A stretch of DNA of 38,179 bases from Paracoccus binzhouensis (GTDB lineage Bacteria > Pseudomonadota > Alphaproteobacteria > Rhodobacterales > Rhodobacteraceae). Below the pieces are notes generated by a model. It saw nothing but the letters and a program-made list of their open reading frames with translations, did not search any database and was not told the origin of the DNA. How positions within the stretch are numbered: the stretch's first letter is position 1; each line of letters starts with the position of its first letter. The stretch covers positions 1 through 38,179 of the forward strand of contig NZ_JAEHFP010000031.1 of NCBI RefSeq assembly GCF_016446475.1, read 5' to 3'. Below are positions 30,623 through 38,179 of this stretch, piece by piece. Made by a program: the position numbers and the translations under genes.

Positions 30623-31789
30623 TCACTTCACCTCGGCCAGCCGGGCCAAGTCGAGGCGCAGCACCGAATCCACCGCGTCCTTGCGGAATGCGGGATGCTT
30701 CTCCTCCATCGGCGCCTTGATGCTGACGTACAGCCGCGCGCCGTCCTGGCTGACCTCCAGGCTGTTGGGATGCACCGGCAGCGACAGCTTGCGCTTGACC
30801 GCGTAATCCTTGCCGTCCACGACCAGCAGCCCGCCGGTGCCCTCGGGCGCCTCGCGGGTGACGCCGCGCCAGGTGAGATAGATCTCGTCCCGGGCGGCGT
30901 TATAGGCTACGTCCAGCGTGCCCGGCCCGACCGGCACGGTCTTCAGCAGCTTGCCCTCGGCCGCGTCGAAGACGTAGAGCTGGCCGGTCTCGGCATCGGC
31001 CGCGAACAGCCGGCCACCCTGCGGGTCCATGGCCAGGTTGACGAAGAAATGCTTCGAGGCTTCCTTGCCGGCTTCGGTGGTGTCGCCGGTGGCGATCCCG
31101 TCGACCCGTTCGCCCGTGGCGCTGTCGATCACCGCGATCTCCTCGATGCCGCCGCCGCTGGCATAGACCCGGCCCTTCGCGGCGTCCTGCGCCAGCCCGG
31201 CCGCCCAGAGCCCGGCATCGTCGATGCGGTGCAGAAGCTCGCCCTTGCGGCCGTCGACGATCCAGACGGTGCCGGTCTCGGAAGGGCTCGAGACGAAGAC
31301 ATGGCCGGTCTTCTGATCGACCTCGATCATGCGGGTATGCTCGAAACCCTCGTCCTCCAGCTTCTTGCCCAGCTGGATGGTGTCCAGCGGCAGGCCGCTT
31401 TTCGCGTCCAGCACCGTCAGCGAGCCGTCCAGGGTGTTGCCGACGTAAAGCCGCCCGGCCTCGCGGTCCATGCCCAGCGCGAAGGCGCGGCGCGGCAACT
31501 GGATGCGGCGGATGACATGCAGGTCGTCGCGGTCGAGCATGTAGACCGCGCCCGAGGTGCCCTCGTCGAAACTGGGGGCGGCGGCAACGAACAGGATGCC
31601 CAGCTCGGGCGCGTCCAGCAGCTCATAGGCGCCCCTGACGACATCCTGGCGCAGCGCGGCCGGGGCATATCGGGCGGCCGTGATCGCGGCGGGCGCGGCC
31701 TCTTGCGCGGCCAGCGGCGCGACACCGGCCGCCAGCGCCAGGGTGATGGCGGCGGCGGACATGGTCCATCTCGGCCCGGTCAATCTCAT
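30623..31789 (-). CDS. Periplasmic YncE-like beta-propeller protein
   Basis: A 388-residue exported protein. The signal peptide covers about 1-29 (hydrophobic AAAITLALAAGVAPLAAQ). The rest consists of seven repeating blades of the YVTN/YncE type, for example RRAFALGMDREAGRLYVGNT, GHVFVSSPSETGTVWIVDG and FAADAETGQLYVFDAAEGKL. No catalytic motif is visible. E. coli YncE is a periplasmic propeller of uncertain function, reported to bind DNA. ATG 31789 has AAGGA 10 bases upstream; ATG at 31762 would still leave a signal peptide. It stands alone, convergent with ilvD. Confidence 0.85.
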   Translation of the reverse strand: MRLTGPRWTMSAAAITLALAAGVAPLAAQEAAPAAITAARYAPAALRQDVVRGAYELLDAPELGILFVAAAPSFDEGTSGAVYMLDRDDLHVIRRIQLPRRAFALGMDREAGRLYVGNTLDGSLTVLDAKSGLPLDTIQLGKKLEDEGFEHTRMIEVDQKTGHVFVSSPSETGTVWIVDGRKGELLHRIDDAGLWAAGLAQDAAKGRVYASGGGIEEIAVIDSATGERVDGIATGDTTEAGKEASKHFFVNLAMDPQGGRLFAADAETGQLYVFDAAEGKLLKTVPVGPGTLDVAYNAARDEIYLTWRGVTREAPEGTGGLLVVDGKDYAVKRKLSLPVHPNSLEVSQDGARLYVSIKAPMEEKHPAFRKDAVDSVLRLDLARLAEVK

Positions 31790-31989
31790 CTTGCGTCCAT
31801 CCTTTCAGAACCTTGCGGAAATTCGGCAAAGCGGCACGGGCGCGGCGGGCATGCGTCGGAAGGCAGGCGAACGGGTCACGGCTGGCGGCGCGGCAGCTTC
31901 GCCGCCTGTCTAGGGACAATCCCGGGGCCGCGCAATGCCCGATGCAATTACTCGGATACCACCTGTGCCCGGCCGGCCGCGACCAGCGG

Positions 31990-32922
31990 TCAGGGCAGCG
32001 GAATATGGTCGTCGCGATCCGTGGGCGGCAGGTCGAAAAGTCCCTGCCCCCAGCGCGCGGCACGCCATTCCTCCTTGGCATGCTCGATCCGCTCCTTCGA
32101 CGAGGCCACGAAATTCCACCAGATGAATCGTGGCCCGTTCAGTGTCGCACCGCCCAGGGCCATCAGCCGCGCACCCTGCGGACCGGCGGCCACGGTGATG
32201 CGGTCGCCGGGACGGAACACCATCATCCGCCCGGCCTCGAACTCCTGCCCGGCGATGCCGACCGAGCCCGAGGTGATGTAGAGCCCGCGGTCCTCGTGAT
32301 CGTCGGGCAGCGGGAAGCGGGCGCCGGGGGCCAGGGTCACGTCCAGGTAGAAGGTTTCCGAATACAGCGTCGCCGGGGCCGCCTTGCCATAGGCATGGCC
32401 CAGGATCAGCCGGGCATGCACACCCTCGGCCTCGAACTCCGGCAGCGTCTCCTTGCCGTGATGCTCGAAGATCGGCGCCATGTCCTCGCGGTCCTCGGGC
32501 AGGGCGATCCAGGTCTGGATGCCGAACAGGCTGTGCGGCCCGGCGCGGCCGGCAGCCGAGGTGCGCTCGGAATGGCTGACGCCGCGGCCCGCCACCATCC
32601 AGTTCACCGCGCCGGGCAGGATCACCTGGTCGCTGCCGATGCTGTCGCGGTGGTGGAAATCGCCGCGATAGAGATAGGTGACGGTGCCCAACCCGATATG
32701 CGGATGCGGGCGGATGTCCACGCCCTGCCCGGTCAGGAACTCGGCCGGACCCATCTGGTCGAAAAAGATGAACGGTCCCACCATCTGCCGCCTCGGGGCC
32801 GGCAGGGCGCGGCGCACCTCGAACCCGCCGAGATCGCGCGAGCGGGGGACGATCAGGGTCTCGATCTGGTCGATGCCGACTGCATCGGGGCAGCCTGGCT
32901 CAAGGGCGGGGTTCCAGCTCAT
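31990..32922 (-). CDS. Pirin family protein
   Basis: A 310-residue bicupin of the pirin family. The N-terminal cupin has the metal-binding set: HPHIGLGTVTYLYRG followed by FHHRDSIGS, and GVSHSER with its glutamate. The C-terminal cupin shows FYLDVTLAPGARFPLPDDHE and the family's PRFIWWNFVASSKERIE tail. Some pirins have quercetin dioxygenase activity and others bind metabolic enzymes; nothing here decides between these. The ATG follows GGAAGGAGAGCCGAG. It lies 82 bases after gntK on the same strand, and 200 bases from the YncE-like gene, so it could be the last gene of a gntP-gntK-pirin unit. Confidence 0.93.
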   Translation of the reverse strand: MSWNPALEPGCPDAVGIDQIETLIVPRSRDLGGFEVRRALPAPRRQMVGPFIFFDQMGPAEFLTGQGVDIRPHPHIGLGTVTYLYRGDFHHRDSIGSDQVILPGAVNWMVAGRGVSHSERTSAAGRAGPHSLFGIQTWIALPEDREDMAPIFEHHGKETLPEFEAEGVHARLILGHAYGKAAPATLYSETFYLDVTLAPGARFPLPDDHEDRGLYITSGSVGIAGQEFEAGRMMVFRPGDRITVAAGPQGARLMALGGATLNGPRFIWWNFVASSKERIEHAKEEWRAARWGQGLFDLPPTDRDDHIPLP

Positions 32923-33004
32923 CTCGGCTCTCCTTCCGGCGGGACAGGGCCCAACGCCGCAATCGCGGCCCGGGATCCGCGCGGCCAGGCGCCCGCGCAG
33001 GCCC

Positions 33005-33535
33005 TCAGGCCCGGGCGGCGGCGGGGCCGAGGCCCAGAAGCCGCAGGGCCGCCTCCACCTGCTCCTCGACCGACAGCGCCATGTCGACCAGGGCGCCGTC
33101 TTCGTCCAGTCCCAGCATCTCCAGGGTGGCGAGCTGGGAATCGAGCAGGCTGGCGGGGAAGAAATGCCCCTCGCGATGGGTCAGGCGGTCCTCGAGGATC
33201 CGGCGCGTGCCGTGCACATGCAGGAAACGCACCCGCGGCGCGCCGCTGCGCAGGATGTCGCGATAGGCCCGCTTGAGCGCCGAGCAGCCGATGACCGAGC
33301 ATTGCCCGCGCGCCTCGTTGCGGCCGATCTCGGCGGCAAGCTCGCGCAGCCAGGGCTCGCGGTCGGCATCGGTCAGCGGCGTGCCGGCCTGCATCTTGGC
33401 GACATTGGCGGCGGGATGGAAGCTGTCGCCCTCGACGAAGGGCCAGCCCATGCGCGCGGCCAGGGCGCCGCCGGTGGTGCTCTTGCCGCTGCCGGAGACA
33501 CCCATGACGACGATGTGCTGCAAGGCGCCGCTCAC
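33005..33535 (-). CDS. gntK: Gluconokinase
   Basis: A 176-residue kinase, the same size as E. coli GntK. The P-loop MGVSGSGKST lies at about 11-20, GDSFHPAANVAKMQAGTPLTD follows as the gluconate-binding region, and CSALKRAYRDILR and REGHFFPASLLDSQLATLE are family-specific. It phosphorylates gluconate to 6-phosphogluconate in the cytosol, feeding the Entner-Doudoroff or pentose phosphate route. The start is GTG 33535, which overlaps the gntP stop as GTGA, so the permease and kinase are translationally coupled. An in-frame ATG 10 codons later would cut into the strand before the P-loop. Confidence 0.95.
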   Translation of the reverse strand: MSGALQHIVVMGVSGSGKSTTGGALAARMGWPFVEGDSFHPAANVAKMQAGTPLTDADREPWLRELAAEIGRNEARGQCSVIGCSALKRAYRDILRSGAPRVRFLHVHGTRRILEDRLTHREGHFFPASLLDSQLATLEMLGLDEDGALVDMALSVEEQVEAALRLLGLGPAAARA

Positions 33536-34908
33536 AGCAGCCACCAGCCGATCAGGGCGAAGCCGAAGCCGATGCCGCCCAGCAGCGTCTCCATCACCGT
33601 CCAGGTCTTCAGCGTGGTCTTCTCGTCCATCTGCAGGAAGCGGCCGACCAGCCAGAAGCCGGAATCGTTGAAATGGCTCAGCACCGTGGCGCCGCCGGCA
33701 ATGGCCACCACCAGGAAGCAGCGGTCGAATTCCGAAAGCCCGGTGGTCGCCGCCACCGTGGGCGCGATCAGCCCGGCGGTGGTGGTCAGCGCCACCGTGG
33801 CCGAACCCTGCGCCACGCGCAGCGCCATCGAGATCACGAAGGCCGCGACGATCAGCGGCATGCCGATGGCATCCAGGCTGCCGGCCAGCGCCTCGCCGAT
33901 GCCACTGGCGCGCAGCACGCCGCCGAACATGCCGCCGGCGCCGGTCACCAGGATGATGGCGCAGATCGGGCCAAGGGCGCTGTCCATCAGCTTCTCGATC
34001 TCGACCGCCGAGCGGCCGCGGCCCAGCAGGAACATGGCGACGATCACGGTGATCAGCAGCGCCACCGGCGTCTGGCCGACCAGCCGCAGCAGTGTCACCC
34101 AGAACGCATCGCCGTCGATGGCCCCGGCCGTGACCAGGGTGCCTAGCCCGGTATTGAGGAAGATCAGTCCCAGCGGCAGCAGCAGCACCAGCATCACGGT
34201 GCCGAAGGTCGGCGGCACGCGGTCGTGGTGCCCGGCATCGACGGCGCCCAGCAGTTCCGGGACCGGCAGCACGAAGCGCTTGCCGGCCCAGAGGCCGAAC
34301 AGATAGCTGCCCAGGAACCAGGTCGGCAGCGCCACCACCAGGCCGACCAGCACCAAAAGGCCGATATCGGCGCCCAGCAGGTCGCCGGCCGCCACCGGCC
34401 CCGGATGCGGCGGCAGGAAGGCGTGCATGACCGCGAAGGCGCCGGCGGCGGGCAGCGCGTAAAGCAGCACCGAGCCGCCGAAGCGATAGGCGACGCTGAA
34501 GATGATCGGCAGCATCACCACCAGCCCGGCATCGAAGAAGATCGGGAAGCCGAACAGCAGCGAGGCCATGCCCAGCGCCAGGGGGGCGCGGTCGGCGCCG
34601 AACTGGCCGATGAGCCGGTCGGCCAGCACCTGCGCGCCGCCGGTGAGTTCCAGCAGCCGGCCGATCATGGCGCCGAAGCCGACAAGCAGCGCCACGGTGG
34701 CCAGCGTCGAGCCGAAACCCTGCAGCAGCGTCGGGATCACGTCGCCCATGGGAATGCCGGCGACGATCGCGGTCAGCAGGCTGACCAGCACCAGCGAGAC
34801 GAAGGCATGCAGCCGGAACCGCATGATGAACACCAGCAACACCAGCACCGCCGCAGCGGCGATCAGCAGAAGCACCGGTGTGCTGTGGACGGGCTCGACA
34901 GGATTCAT
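33532..34908 (-). CDS. gntP: Gluconate:proton symporter (GntP family)
   Basis: A 458-residue inner-membrane permease with about twelve to fourteen helices. Diagnostic GntP runs are LLVGFGAMIGRLLELTGGAQ, FGFPIFFDAGLVVMLPIIF, LPPHPGPVAAGDLLGADIG and VTGAGGMFGGVLRASGIG; the end includes SHFNDSGFWLVGRFLQMDEK. It imports gluconate with protons; relatives move fructuronate or glycerate, but the coupled gluconokinase gene settles the substrate well. ATG 34908 has GGAGGAG 5 to 6 bases upstream. A LacI/GntR-type operator lies about 85 bases before the start. The regulator gene for it is not identified in the window. Confidence 0.95.
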   Translation of the reverse strand: MNPVEPVHSTPVLLLIAAAAVLVLLVFIMRFRLHAFVSLVLVSLLTAIVAGIPMGDVIPTLLQGFGSTLATVALLVGFGAMIGRLLELTGGAQVLADRLIGQFGADRAPLALGMASLLFGFPIFFDAGLVVMLPIIFSVAYRFGGSVLLYALPAAGAFAVMHAFLPPHPGPVAAGDLLGADIGLLVLVGLVVALPTWFLGSYLFGLWAGKRFVLPVPELLGAVDAGHHDRVPPTFGTVMLVLLLPLGLIFLNTGLGTLVTAGAIDGDAFWVTLLRLVGQTPVALLITVIVAMFLLGRGRSAVEIEKLMDSALGPICAIILVTGAGGMFGGVLRASGIGEALAGSLDAIGMPLIVAAFVISMALRVAQGSATVALTTTAGLIAPTVAATTGLSEFDRCFLVVAIAGGATVLSHFNDSGFWLVGRFLQMDEKTTLKTWTVMETLLGGIGFGFALIGWWLL

Positions 34909-34989
34909 GAAAAACTCCTCCAGCGAAATGGTCTTGGGCTAGCCTCGGTTTCTGCCGCCTTCCTCCCCGGATTCGCGGCGGCATGCTTA

Positions 34990-35008
34990 TGTTAGCGTTA
35001 ACGCAAAC
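34990..35008. promoter_or_regulatory. LacI/GntR-like operator upstream of gntP
   Basis: TGTTAGCGTTAACG (34990-35003) differs by one base from the TGTTA-NCGN-TAACA pattern known for the E. coli gluconate repressor. In another register GTTAGCGTTAACGCAAAC (34991-35008) is an 18-base palindrome with a single mismatched pair around GCGTTAACGC. Either reading suggests a LacI-family repressor of gntPK. Confidence 0.6.
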
Positions 35009-35020
35009 CGTGAGAAAGTG

Positions 35021-35287
35021 CTAGTGCCGCGATGCGGCGGATAGATGCTCGTGCAGCAGCCGCATCTCATCCGACAGCGCCAGTTCCAGCGCCGCTTCGG
35101 GACCGGAAAGCGCGCCGGGGTCCTCCTGGCCGTCCAGCATGACCTCGCGGCTTTCCAGCCATTCCAGCAACTCGGCCCGGACGCTTTCGGGCGAAAGCGC
35201 CAGAAGCTTGCCGAACATGCGGCGATGCGCGATCAGCCGACCCTCGAGCCCGTCGATCCGGGCGGCCAGCCTGTCCATCCTGTCCAT
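35021..35287 (-). CDS. Small hypothetical protein, 88 residues
   Basis: An 88-residue protein starting MDRMDRLAARIDGLEGRL; ATG 35287 has AGGGAG 8 bases upstream, better than the earlier in-frame ATG at 35317. It is predicted mostly helical and acidic, with an amphipathic first helix, a middle segment SPESVRAELLEWLESREV and a C-terminal helix ALSDEMRLLHEHLSAASRH. No membrane segment, signal peptide or catalytic motif is visible. It is between gntP and the FadR-type regulator, on the same strand as both. I do not recognise the family; a cytosolic coiled-coil or helical-bundle protein is the most that can be said. Confidence 0.6.
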   Translation of the reverse strand: MDRMDRLAARIDGLEGRLIAHRRMFGKLLALSPESVRAELLEWLESREVMLDGQEDPGALSGPEAALELALSDEMRLLHEHLSAASRH

Positions 35288-35349
35288 GCGCCATCTCCCT
35301 GAAGTTGCAGGAATCATGATGGCACAGATGCCGGAAGCGGCAAAGCCGT

Positions 35350-36123
35350 TCAGTTCCGGCTGGTCAGGCTGCCGCCCTCGATGCGGCGCAGCGAGATTTC
35401 CAGCCGCGCCTCGGCGGCCATGATCTCGGCGCGGACGCGCTTGGTATAACTCATGTGATCCTGGGCGGCGCGGGCTGCCGCCTCGGGGTCGCGGGCCATG
35501 ATCGCGTCATGGATGGCGCGATGCTGGGCGCGCAGCACATCGCGCACCTCGGGCCGGGCATAAAGCTTTTCGCGGTTGTGGAACACGCCCTTGCGCAGCA
35601 TGCCCGACAGCGCCCGCATGATCTGCAGCAGCACGATGTTGTGGCTGGCCTCGTAGACTGCGATATGCAGGTCGACATCGGCCTCGGCCTCGTGGCGGGG
35701 GTCGGCCTCGTCATGGGCCAGGTCGATGCGCTCCATGCAGCGGGTCAGCATCGCACGGTCCACATCATTGGCCCGCGTCGCGGCCAGGCTTGCCGCCATG
35801 CCCTCGAGCGTGCCGCGCAGTTCCAGGTAGTCGTCCACCACCTCGCCGCGCGAGGCCATCAGCTCGACCAGCGGATCGGTGATCGAGGTGGCCAGCGGCG
35901 CCACCCGCCGCCCGCCGCCCGGATCCGCGACGATCAGCCCCTTCTCCTCGAGCAGGCGGATGCCCTGGCGCAGCGTCGGGCGCGAAACGTTCAGGCGCAG
36001 CGCCATCTCGCGCTCGGGCAGCAGCGGGTCGCCGGGGCGCAGCGAACCTTCGAGAATCAGGTCCTCGATATGCCGGGCGGTGGTTTCCGCGGCGGGGGCG
36101 CCCTTGTTCACTTCGCTGGCCAT
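35350..36123 (-). CDS. GntR-type regulator, FadR subfamily (lactate-type)
   Basis: A 257-residue regulator. The N-terminal winged helix (about 10-78) has LRPGDPLLPEREMALRLNVS and RPTLRQGIRLLEEKGLI, typical of GntR recognition helices. The C-terminal FCD effector domain (about 95-240) shows the metal-binding D/H set DLHIAVYEASHN, AQHRAIHDAI and AQDHMSYTKR. PdhR, LldR and similar members respond to pyruvate, lactate or other carboxylates. It is divergent from the D-lactate dehydrogenase gene across 193 bases that contain a perfect inverted repeat, so it is the likely lactate-responsive repressor of dld. The preceding small gene is not evidently related. Confidence 0.93.
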   Translation of the reverse strand: MASEVNKGAPAAETTARHIEDLILEGSLRPGDPLLPEREMALRLNVSRPTLRQGIRLLEEKGLIVADPGGGRRVAPLATSITDPLVELMASRGEVVDDYLELRGTLEGMAASLAATRANDVDRAMLTRCMERIDLAHDEADPRHEAEADVDLHIAVYEASHNIVLLQIMRALSGMLRKGVFHNREKLYARPEVRDVLRAQHRAIHDAIMARDPEAAARAAQDHMSYTKRVRAEIMAAEARLEISLRRIEGGSLTSRN

Positions 36124-36225
36124 GCTCGACTCCTTCGGGGCTGCCGGAATTTCAGGGCTTTAGCCTGCGGCATCCGGCCTTGGAAGATAGCTGAATCGCC
36201 GGATCTGGTGCAATTGATTTCCCGC

Positions 36226-36255
36226 TTGACCCAAATGGTCAAATTATTTTACTAA
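36226..36255 (+). promoter_or_regulatory. dld: dld promoter overlapped by inverted-repeat operator
   Basis: TTGACC-CAAAT-GGTCAA (36226-36242) is a perfect 6-base-arm inverted repeat. Its left arm is also a good -35 hexamer, with TACTAA (36250-36255) 18 bases later as a moderate -10. A FadR-family repressor bound here would block polymerase directly. The surrounding sequence is AT-rich compared with the rest of the window. Confidence 0.55.
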
Positions 36256-36316
36256 AGTGCTGGGGAAGGTAAAGCGATCTGCGCGGCAGCGGGCCGCATG
36301 ACGCAAGGGGGACACC

Positions 36317-38020
36317 ATGACGGCACCCGGCCAGGCCGAGGCAGAGCGCGGGCCATTGCTGGACCGGCTGCGCCAGATCGTCGGGGCGGCGCAGGTGCTG
36401 ACCACGCCGCGCGCCACCCGCCGCTATACCCGCGGCTTCCGCTACGGCGAGGGGCCGGTTGCGGCGGTGGTGCGGCCCGGCTCGCTGGTCGAGATGTGGC
36501 GGGTGCTCAACGTCGCCGTCGCCTCGGGCCGCGCGGTGATCCTGCAGGCGGCGAATACCGGGCTGACCGGCGGCTCGACCCCCTGGGGCCAGGATTACGA
36601 CCGCGAGATCGTGCTGATCTCGGTCATGCGCCTCAAGGGCATCCATCTGTTGGGCGCCGGCGAACAGGTGCTCTGCCTGCCCGGCGCCACGCTGGACGCG
36701 CTGGAAAAGCGCCTGCGCCCCCTGGGACGCGAGCCGCATTCGGTCATCGGCTCGTCCTGCATCGGCGCCTCGGTCCTGGGCGGCATCTGCAACAATTCCG
36801 GCGGCGCGCTGATCCAGCGCGGCCCGGCCTATACCGAAATGAGCCTCTACGCCGAGGTGCGCGCCGACGGCTCGGTGGCGCTGGTCAACCACCTGGGCCT
36901 CGACCTCGGCGACGATCCCGAAACCATCCTCGCCCGCGTCGAAAGGGGCGAATTGCCCGCCCCCGCGCCGACCGACGCCTGGGCCTCGGACCGCGAATAT
37001 GCCGACCATGTCCGCGACATTGAGGCCGAAACGCCGGCCCGCTTCAACGCCGATCCGCGCCGGCTGCACGAATCCTCCGGCTGCGCCGGCAAGCTGGCGG
37101 TCTTTGCCGTGCGGCTGGACACGTTCCAGGCCGAAAAGGACACGGCGGTATTCTATATCGGCAGCAACGATCCGGACGAGCTGACCGGGATCCGCCGCCA
37201 CATCCTCGGCCATTTCCGCAGCCTGCCCATCGCCGGCGAATACATCCACCGCGAGGCCTATGACGTGGCGGCGCGATACGGCAAGGACACCTTCCTGTTC
37301 ATCCGCCATGCCGGCACCGACCGCATGCCGGCGCTGTTCGCCGCCAAGGCGCGCATGGACGCGCTGACCGAGCGGCTGGGGCTGGGCGCCACCCTCTCGG
37401 ACCGGCTGGCGCAGGGCATCGCGGCGCTGATGCCCCAGCACCTGCCCAAGCGCATGAACGATTTCCGCGACCGCTACGAGCACCACCTGCTGCTGCGTAT
37501 GGGCGGCGACGGCATCGCCGAGGCGCGCGCCTACCTGACCGGGATCTTCCCTTCGGCGCAGGGCGACATGTTCGAATGCACCCCCGAAGAGGGCAAGGCC
37601 GCCTTCCTGCACCGTTTCGCCGTGGCCGGCGCCGCCGTGCGCTATCGCGCCATCCATGCCCGCGCGGTCGAGGACATCGTGGCGCTGGACATCGCCCTGC
37701 GCCGCAACGACCGCGACTGGGTCGAGCGCCTGCCGCCCGAGCTGGACGCGAAGATCGATAAGAAGCTCTATTACGGGCATTTCTTCTGCCACGTCTTCCA
37801 TCAGGACTACGTGGTGAAAAAGGGCCACGACTGCCTTTCCGTGGAACATGAGATGTGGCGCCTGCTGGACGGACGCGGCGCCGAATACCCGGCCGAGCAC
37901 AATGTCGGCCACCTTTACCACGCCAAGCCGGAGCTGGCGGGCTTCTATCGGCAGCTGGACCCGACCAACAGCCTGAACCCCGGTATCGGCCAGACCTCGA
38001 AACGCGCGCATTGGCATTGA
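36317..38020 (+). CDS. dld: Quinone-dependent D-lactate dehydrogenase
   Basis: A 567-residue flavoprotein matching E. coli Dld in length and layout. The FAD-binding PCMH domain (about 15-230) includes VAAVVRPGSLVEMWRVLN, QAANTGLTGGSTPWGQDYD and IGSSCIGASVLGGICNNSGG. The membrane-binding D-lactate dehydrogenase domain follows, and the C terminus has EYPAEHNVGHLYHAKPEL and LDPTNSLNPGIGQTSK. It oxidises D-lactate to pyruvate at the inner membrane, passing electrons to quinone. ATG 36317 follows AAGGGGGACACC. It is divergent from a FadR-type regulator and 64 bases before another open frame, perhaps in one operon. Confidence 0.96.
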   Translation: MTAPGQAEAERGPLLDRLRQIVGAAQVLTTPRATRRYTRGFRYGEGPVAAVVRPGSLVEMWRVLNVAVASGRAVILQAANTGLTGGSTPWGQDYDREIVLISVMRLKGIHLLGAGEQVLCLPGATLDALEKRLRPLGREPHSVIGSSCIGASVLGGICNNSGGALIQRGPAYTEMSLYAEVRADGSVALVNHLGLDLGDDPETILARVERGELPAPAPTDAWASDREYADHVRDIEAETPARFNADPRRLHESSGCAGKLAVFAVRLDTFQAEKDTAVFYIGSNDPDELTGIRRHILGHFRSLPIAGEYIHREAYDVAARYGKDTFLFIRHAGTDRMPALFAAKARMDALTERLGLGATLSDRLAQGIAALMPQHLPKRMNDFRDRYEHHLLLRMGGDGIAEARAYLTGIFPSAQGDMFECTPEEGKAAFLHRFAVAGAAVRYRAIHARAVEDIVALDIALRRNDRDWVERLPPELDAKIDKKLYYGHFFCHVFHQDYVVKKGHDCLSVEHEMWRLLDGRGAEYPAEHNVGHLYHAKPELAGFYRQLDPTNSLNPGIGQTSKRAHWH

Positions 38021-38084
38021 CTGCCGGCGCCGCCGCGGCCCCGTGCCGCCCGGACCATCAAGAGAGGAGACAGGGAGGAGAGGA

Positions 38085-38179
38085 ATGCAGTCGGTTCTGT
38101 CGCAAAGCTTCTTGGCCCTCGCGATTTCCCTGTCGGTCGCCTATATATTTTTCCTTCCAGAAGCTGCGCAGGTGAGGGC
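38085..38179 (+). CDS. Start of an unidentified gene, cut by the window edge
   Basis: An open frame begins at ATG 38085, 64 bases after dld, behind a strong GGGAGGAGAGG ribosome site. Only 31 codons are visible. They begin MQSVLSQSFLALAISLS and continue VAYIFFLPEA, a hydrophobic stretch that fits a signal peptide or first membrane helix. The family cannot be named from this fragment. Its position suggests co-transcription with dld. Confidence 0.55.
   Translation, partial: MQSVLSQSFLALAISLSVAYIFFLPEAAQVR

Noticed and set aside
33005..34984. Apparent 659-codon gene containing gntK
   Set aside because: The upstream part is the wrong frame of gntP. GntK begins at the GTG overlapping the gntP stop and matches the normal family length.

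Overview
The window is a GC-rich bacterial chromosome segment, densely packed and rich in transport genes. Gene content and order (ABC-type glycerol uptake operon glpDSTPQUV-K, btuBFCD behind a cobalamin riboswitch, CysNC fusion, Lrp/aminotransferase pair, FadR-type regulator divergent from quinone-linked D-lactate dehydrogenase) point to an alphaproteobacterium of the Rhodobacterales, most like Paracoccus. The genus is inference from content and style; no search was possible. No tRNA, rRNA, insertion sequence, prophage or CRISPR array was seen.

Layout. 1-3719: a two-component system (sensor kinase cut by the window edge, NtrC-type regulator with an altered GAFTGA loop) diverges from a large oxalate/formate-type MFS carrier across a control region rich in inverted repeats. 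3914-8301: an NCS2 purine permease, a BASS-type transporter, an Lrp-type regulator and a divergent PLP aminotransferase. 8480-13325: a cobalamin riboswitch followed by overlapping btuB-btuF-btuC-btuD. 13335-22573 (minus strand): a complete glycerol module. glpS/T/P/Q/U/V import glycerol, GlpK phosphorylates it and GlpD oxidises glycerol-3-phosphate. 22983-25842: cysD and a cysN-cysC fusion for sulfate activation, divergent from glpD.

26083-28624: a 58-residue orphan protein, then a PlsC-CdsA-CDP-alcohol phosphatidyltransferase trio whose last member has a strongly altered active-site motif. 28719-30557: ilvD (branched-chain amino acids). 30623-32922 (minus): a periplasmic YncE-like propeller and a pirin. 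33005-34908 (minus): gluconate kinase and permease behind a LacI/GntR-like operator. 35021-36123 (minus): a small unknown protein and a FadR-type regulator. 36317-38020: D-lactate dehydrogenase, controlled from the divergent region, followed by the start of another gene at the window end.

The segment is mostly metabolic and import functions. The points most worth a second look are the complementary defects in the two glycerol-importer ATPases (one intact and one degenerate composite ATP site), the unusual phospholipid-type trio, the GAFPGA regulator, and a readable Shine-Dalgarno-sequestering platform below the B12 riboswitch.
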